NCBI RefSeq assembly: GCF_000412695.1
Contig: NC_021499.1
Span: 6,221,864 to 6,285,863 of the forward strand
Source: Pseudomonas resinovorans NBRC 106553
GTDB taxonomy: Bacteria; Pseudomonadota; Gammaproteobacteria; Pseudomonadales; Pseudomonadaceae
Reading direction: 5' to 3'
DNA: 64,000 nt
A program made the position numbers and the translations under genes. Of this stretch, positions 61,482-64,000 are shown piece after piece. The notes under the pieces were generated by a model, which was not told the DNA's origin, made no database searches, and was given only the letters and a program-made list of their open reading frames with translations. Positions within the stretch are counted from its first letter, which is position 1, and every line of letters starts with the position of its first letter.

Positions 61482-63164
61482 TCAGGCTGCTGCCTTCTTG
61501 CTGGCCGCCTCGATCTGCCGGGTAATGTACCACTGCTGCGCGATCGACAGGACGTTGTTGACCACCCAGTACAGGACCAGGCCGGCCGGGAACCACAGGA
61601 AGAAGAAGGTGAAGATGATCGGCATCAGCTTCAGTACCTTGGCCTGCATGGGGTCCGGCGGAGTCGGGTTCAGCTGCTGCTGGATGAACATGGTGGCGCC
61701 CATGATGATCGGCAGGATGAAGAACGGGTCCTTGATCGACAGGTCGGTGATCCAGAACATCCACGGGGCCTGGCGCATTTCCACGCTTTCCAGGAGTACC
61801 CAGTAGAGCGCCAGGAACACCGGCATCTGGACCAGGATCGGCAGGCAGCCGCCCAGCGGGTTGATCTTCTCCTTCTTGTACAGCTCCATCATCGCCTGGG
61901 ACATCTTCTGGCGATCGTCACCGAACTGTTCCTTCAGCGCCTGCAGCTTCGGCGAGACGGCACGCATGCGCGCCATGGAGCGGTAGCTGGCGGCGGAGAG
62001 CGGGAAGAACGCGGCCTTGATCAGGATGGTCAGGACGATGATCGACCAGCCCCAGTTGCCCAGCAGGCTGTGGATATGTTGCAGCAGCCAGAAGATCGGC
62101 TGGGCGATGAACCACAGGAAGCCGTAGTCGACGGTCAGTTCCAGGCCCGGGGAGAGTTCCTTCAGGTGGCTCTGGACCTTCGGACCGGCGAACAGGGTCG
62201 CGGAGGTTTCGGCGGAGGCACCAGCCGGGATGTTCAGCGTAGGGCCGACGAAACCGACGATGTAGTTGCCTCTGGAATCCTTGCGGGTCTGGATGACGTT
62301 GTTCTGTTCCTTGTCGGCGATCCAAGCGGTGACGAAGTAGTGCTGCAGCCAGGCTACCCAGCCGCCCTGGACGGTCTCCTTGAAGGGCTGCTTGTCCATG
62401 TCCTTCATGGAGACTTTCTTGTACGGCTCGTCCGGAGTCCAGACCGCGGCGCCCAGGTAGGTGGACACGCCGGTAGCGGTGGTGGTGGACGGGTCGGCAC
62501 TGGCGTCACGCTTCAACTGGGCGTACATGCTGCCGGTCCAGGGCTGCGCGCTCTGGTTGTCGATCTTGTACGTGACCTGCAGGTCGTACTTGCCGCGGGT
62601 CAGGGTGAAGCGCTTGATGTAGTTGACGCCGGCTTCGCTGAAGGTCAGGTCGACCACCAGTTGGTCCTGGCCGTCCGCCAGCTTGAAGTTACGCTGGGTG
62701 GCACTGAACAGTGGGCGACCGTTGGCACGGGCGTCCGGGCCGCCTGCGCCGACCAGGCCGCTCTGCGCCAGGTAGACGCGCTCGCCACCGTTGTCGAACA
62801 GCTGGAAGGGTACGTCCGGGCGATCCTGGCGACGGGGGAACTGCGGCAGGGTCAGCTGGACGATGTCGCCGCCGACCGGATCGATGGCTAGGTGGAGCAC
62901 ATCGGTTTCAACGCGGATCAGGTCGTTGCTGGGAGCCACGGCCTGGGTGGCTGCCGGTTCGCTGCGTTCCGCGTTGGTGGCGGTCGGCACATCGTCGCTG
63001 GTCTTGGCGGTTGCGTTGTCGTCCGGCAGGGTCGACTGGGCGCTGCTAGCACTGGTGCTGGCGGTCGGCAGCGCGGCTTGACCGTAGTCCTGGTTCCACT
63101 GGAGAACCATCAGGTAGGACACGATTGCCAGGGCGACGATCAGGATCGAGCGTTGGATATCCAT
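61482..63164 (-). CDS. yidC: Membrane protein insertase YidC
   Basis: A 560-residue insertase. The N-terminal membrane anchor (SILIVALAIVSYLMVLQW) is followed by a large periplasmic domain (about 60-350) and a conserved five-helix insertase core starting near residue 365 (GWSIIVLTILIKAAFFPLSA), with GGCLPILVQMPVFLALYWVL. It works with or without SecYEG. It lies 2 bp after yidD. Confidence 0.98.
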   Translation of the reverse strand: MDIQRSILIVALAIVSYLMVLQWNQDYGQAALPTASTSASSAQSTLPDDNATAKTSDDVPTATNAERSEPAATQAVAPSNDLIRVETDVLHLAIDPVGGDIVQLTLPQFPRRQDRPDVPFQLFDNGGERVYLAQSGLVGAGGPDARANGRPLFSATQRNFKLADGQDQLVVDLTFSEAGVNYIKRFTLTRGKYDLQVTYKIDNQSAQPWTGSMYAQLKRDASADPSTTTATGVSTYLGAAVWTPDEPYKKVSMKDMDKQPFKETVQGGWVAWLQHYFVTAWIADKEQNNVIQTRKDSRGNYIVGFVGPTLNIPAGASAETSATLFAGPKVQSHLKELSPGLELTVDYGFLWFIAQPIFWLLQHIHSLLGNWGWSIIVLTILIKAAFFPLSAASYRSMARMRAVSPKLQALKEQFGDDRQKMSQAMMELYKKEKINPLGGCLPILVQMPVFLALYWVLLESVEMRQAPWMFWITDLSIKDPFFILPIIMGATMFIQQQLNPTPPDPMQAKVLKLMPIIFTFFFLWFPAGLVLYWVVNNVLSIAQQWYITRQIEAASKKAAA

Positions 63165-63166
63165 GA

Positions 63167-63412
63167 TTACTCGGCCATCGAAGAGGGTTGGGATGTGTTG
63201 GCGGGTGGCACCGGGTCATAACCGCCCGGATTCCACGGATGACAGCGACCGAGCCGACGCAAGGTCAGCCAGCCGCCACGCAGGGCACCATGCTGTTCGA
63301 TGGCTTCCAGCGCGTAGCAGGAACAACTGGGATAGAAACGACAGTGACTGGCCATCAGTGGGCTGATGGCATAGCGGTAGAACTGGATCGGAGCGAGGGC
63401 CAGTTTACGCAT
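63167..63412 (-). CDS. yidD: Membrane protein insertion efficiency factor YidD
   Basis: An 81-residue protein with the invariant block [20 protein letters not shown] and the C-terminal [20 protein letters not shown]. It assists YidC-dependent insertion. It overlaps the rnpA stop by 8 bp, suggesting coupled translation; no separate ribosome site is obvious. Confidence 0.95.
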   Translation of the reverse strand: MRKLALAPIQFYRYAISPLMASHCRFYPSCSCYALEAIEQHGALRGGWLTLRRLGRCHPWNPGGYDPVPPANTSQPSSMAE

Positions 63413-63809
63413 GGGGACTGTCGGACACCCCTGATCCGGTAGCGGGTTCAGGGCGGGTCCGGCTGCGCGCAAGGCGTTTCCAGAGCTTGCCGAACTGATG
63501 TCTCAGCTCAGGATTCTCAAGATCGCCAATGCCTTTGCGCGCCACGATCACGATGTCCCAACCAGCCAGCAACTCGAGGTTGTGTCGGTAGGATTCGCGG
63601 ATCTGGCGTTTGAGGCGATTGCGCTCGACGGAGAGCTTGACGCTCTTCTTGCCGATCACCAGTCCCAGGCGGGGGTGATCGAGGCCGTTTTCGCGCGCGA
63701 GGAGCAGGACATTCTTGCCGGGAACCTTCCCGGTCGGTGAGTCGAAGACTGCCTTGAATTGTCGGGGAACCAGCAGACGCTTTTCCCGACCGAAGTCCTG
63801 ACTCACCAC
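63405..63809 (-). CDS. rnpA: Ribonuclease P protein component
   Basis: A 134-residue protein cofactor of RNase P that matures tRNA 5' ends. The RNR motif block [18 protein letters not shown] (about 60-77) and the strong basic charge are as expected. It starts with GTG (GTG GTG AGT), matching the Pseudomonas form MVSQDF. It lies 13 bp after rpmH. Confidence 0.97.
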   Translation of the reverse strand: MVSQDFGREKRLLVPRQFKAVFDSPTGKVPGKNVLLLARENGLDHPRLGLVIGKKSVKLSVERNRLKRQIRESYRHNLELLAGWDIVIVARKGIGDLENPELRHQFGKLWKRLARSRTRPEPATGSGVSDSPHA

Positions 63810-63822
63810 CCGTTCCGGATAA

Positions 63823-63957
63823 TCAGACGGTCAGGCGCTTGCGGCCCTTCGCGCGGCGGCGCGACAGGACTGCGCGGCCATTCTTGGTGGCCATACGGGC
63901 ACGGAAACCGTGGGTGCGAGCGCGCTTGATGGTGCTGGGTTGGAAAGTGCGTTTCAT
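63823..63957 (-). CDS. rpmH: 50S ribosomal protein L34
   Basis: A 44-residue, very basic L34: [20 protein letters not shown], then [20 protein letters not shown] and RLTV. AGGTAAAG precedes the ATG. It marks the boundary with the dnaA/oriC region, which lies just beyond the window. Confidence 0.98.
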   Translation of the reverse strand: MKRTFQPSTIKRARTHGFRARMATKNGRAVLSRRRAKGRKRLTV

Positions 63958-64000
63958 GATGCTTTACCTGGTGGTCACTACGGGCCGGAAGTGGCCCCCG

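Overview
The window is a high-GC gammaproteobacterial chromosome segment, almost certainly Pseudomonas (sensu lato), read toward the replication origin. The gene order atpI-BEFHAGDC / parB-parA-rsmG-mnmG / mnmE-yidC-yidD-rnpA-rpmH is the classic left flank of dnaA/oriC in this genus, and most other genes match families known from the P. aeruginosa PA5435-PA5570 region in content, though not always in order. The species is not identified. I see no rRNA, tRNA, insertion sequence, prophage or CRISPR array.

Layout. 1-4.1 kb: two-subunit pyruvate carboxylase (pycB partial, pycA) with its divergent LysR regulator. 4.2-7.3 kb: a thioredoxin-fold protein, an RpiR-type regulator and a divergent zwf with a perfect palindrome between them. 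7.4-19.6 kb: trhP, a membrane PAS-GGDEF-EAL protein, uvrD, a TetR regulator, a Tim44-like protein, a YbaK deacylase, a GNAT enzyme, an SMI1/KNR4 protein and a Kef-type antiporter. 19.8-25.1 kb: a GntR regulator divergent from an aminotransferase and glutamine-synthetase-like pair (probably amine or polyamine catabolism), then a periplasmic solute-binding-like protein and a thioesterase.

25.06-26.44 kb is a gene-free region holding four diverged 179-bp units. Each carries two DnaA-box modules exactly 124 bp apart, with all boxes in one orientation. It resembles a DnaA-titration or origin-like locus and is the most unusual item in the window. 26.4-28.9 kb is a copper-handling operon. 29-31 kb carries a diguanylate cyclase and small genes. 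31.1-36.9 kb has a hydrolase, then MifS-MifR two-component genes and the alpha-ketoglutarate permease gene kgtP, with a sigma-54 promoter and an inverted-repeat enhancer candidate. 36.9-42.8 kb is metal related: a CDF transporter, two COG0523 GTPases, folE2 and a shared Zur box, followed by a cyclopropane fatty-acid synthase. 43.4-47.9 kb is glmS-glmR-glmU. The rest is ATP synthase, chromosome partitioning, tRNA modification and the rpmH-rnpA-yidD-yidC cluster.

Two other origin-related signals stand out. The mnmG-mnmE intergenic region (59.5-60.0 kb) combines perfect DnaA boxes with an AT-rich stretch, and folE2 contains a parS-like 14-mer. Perfect TTATCCACA boxes occur about two dozen times in the window, far more than base composition predicts. 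A dispersed intergenic repeat with compensatory stem changes appears three times, each time between convergent genes.
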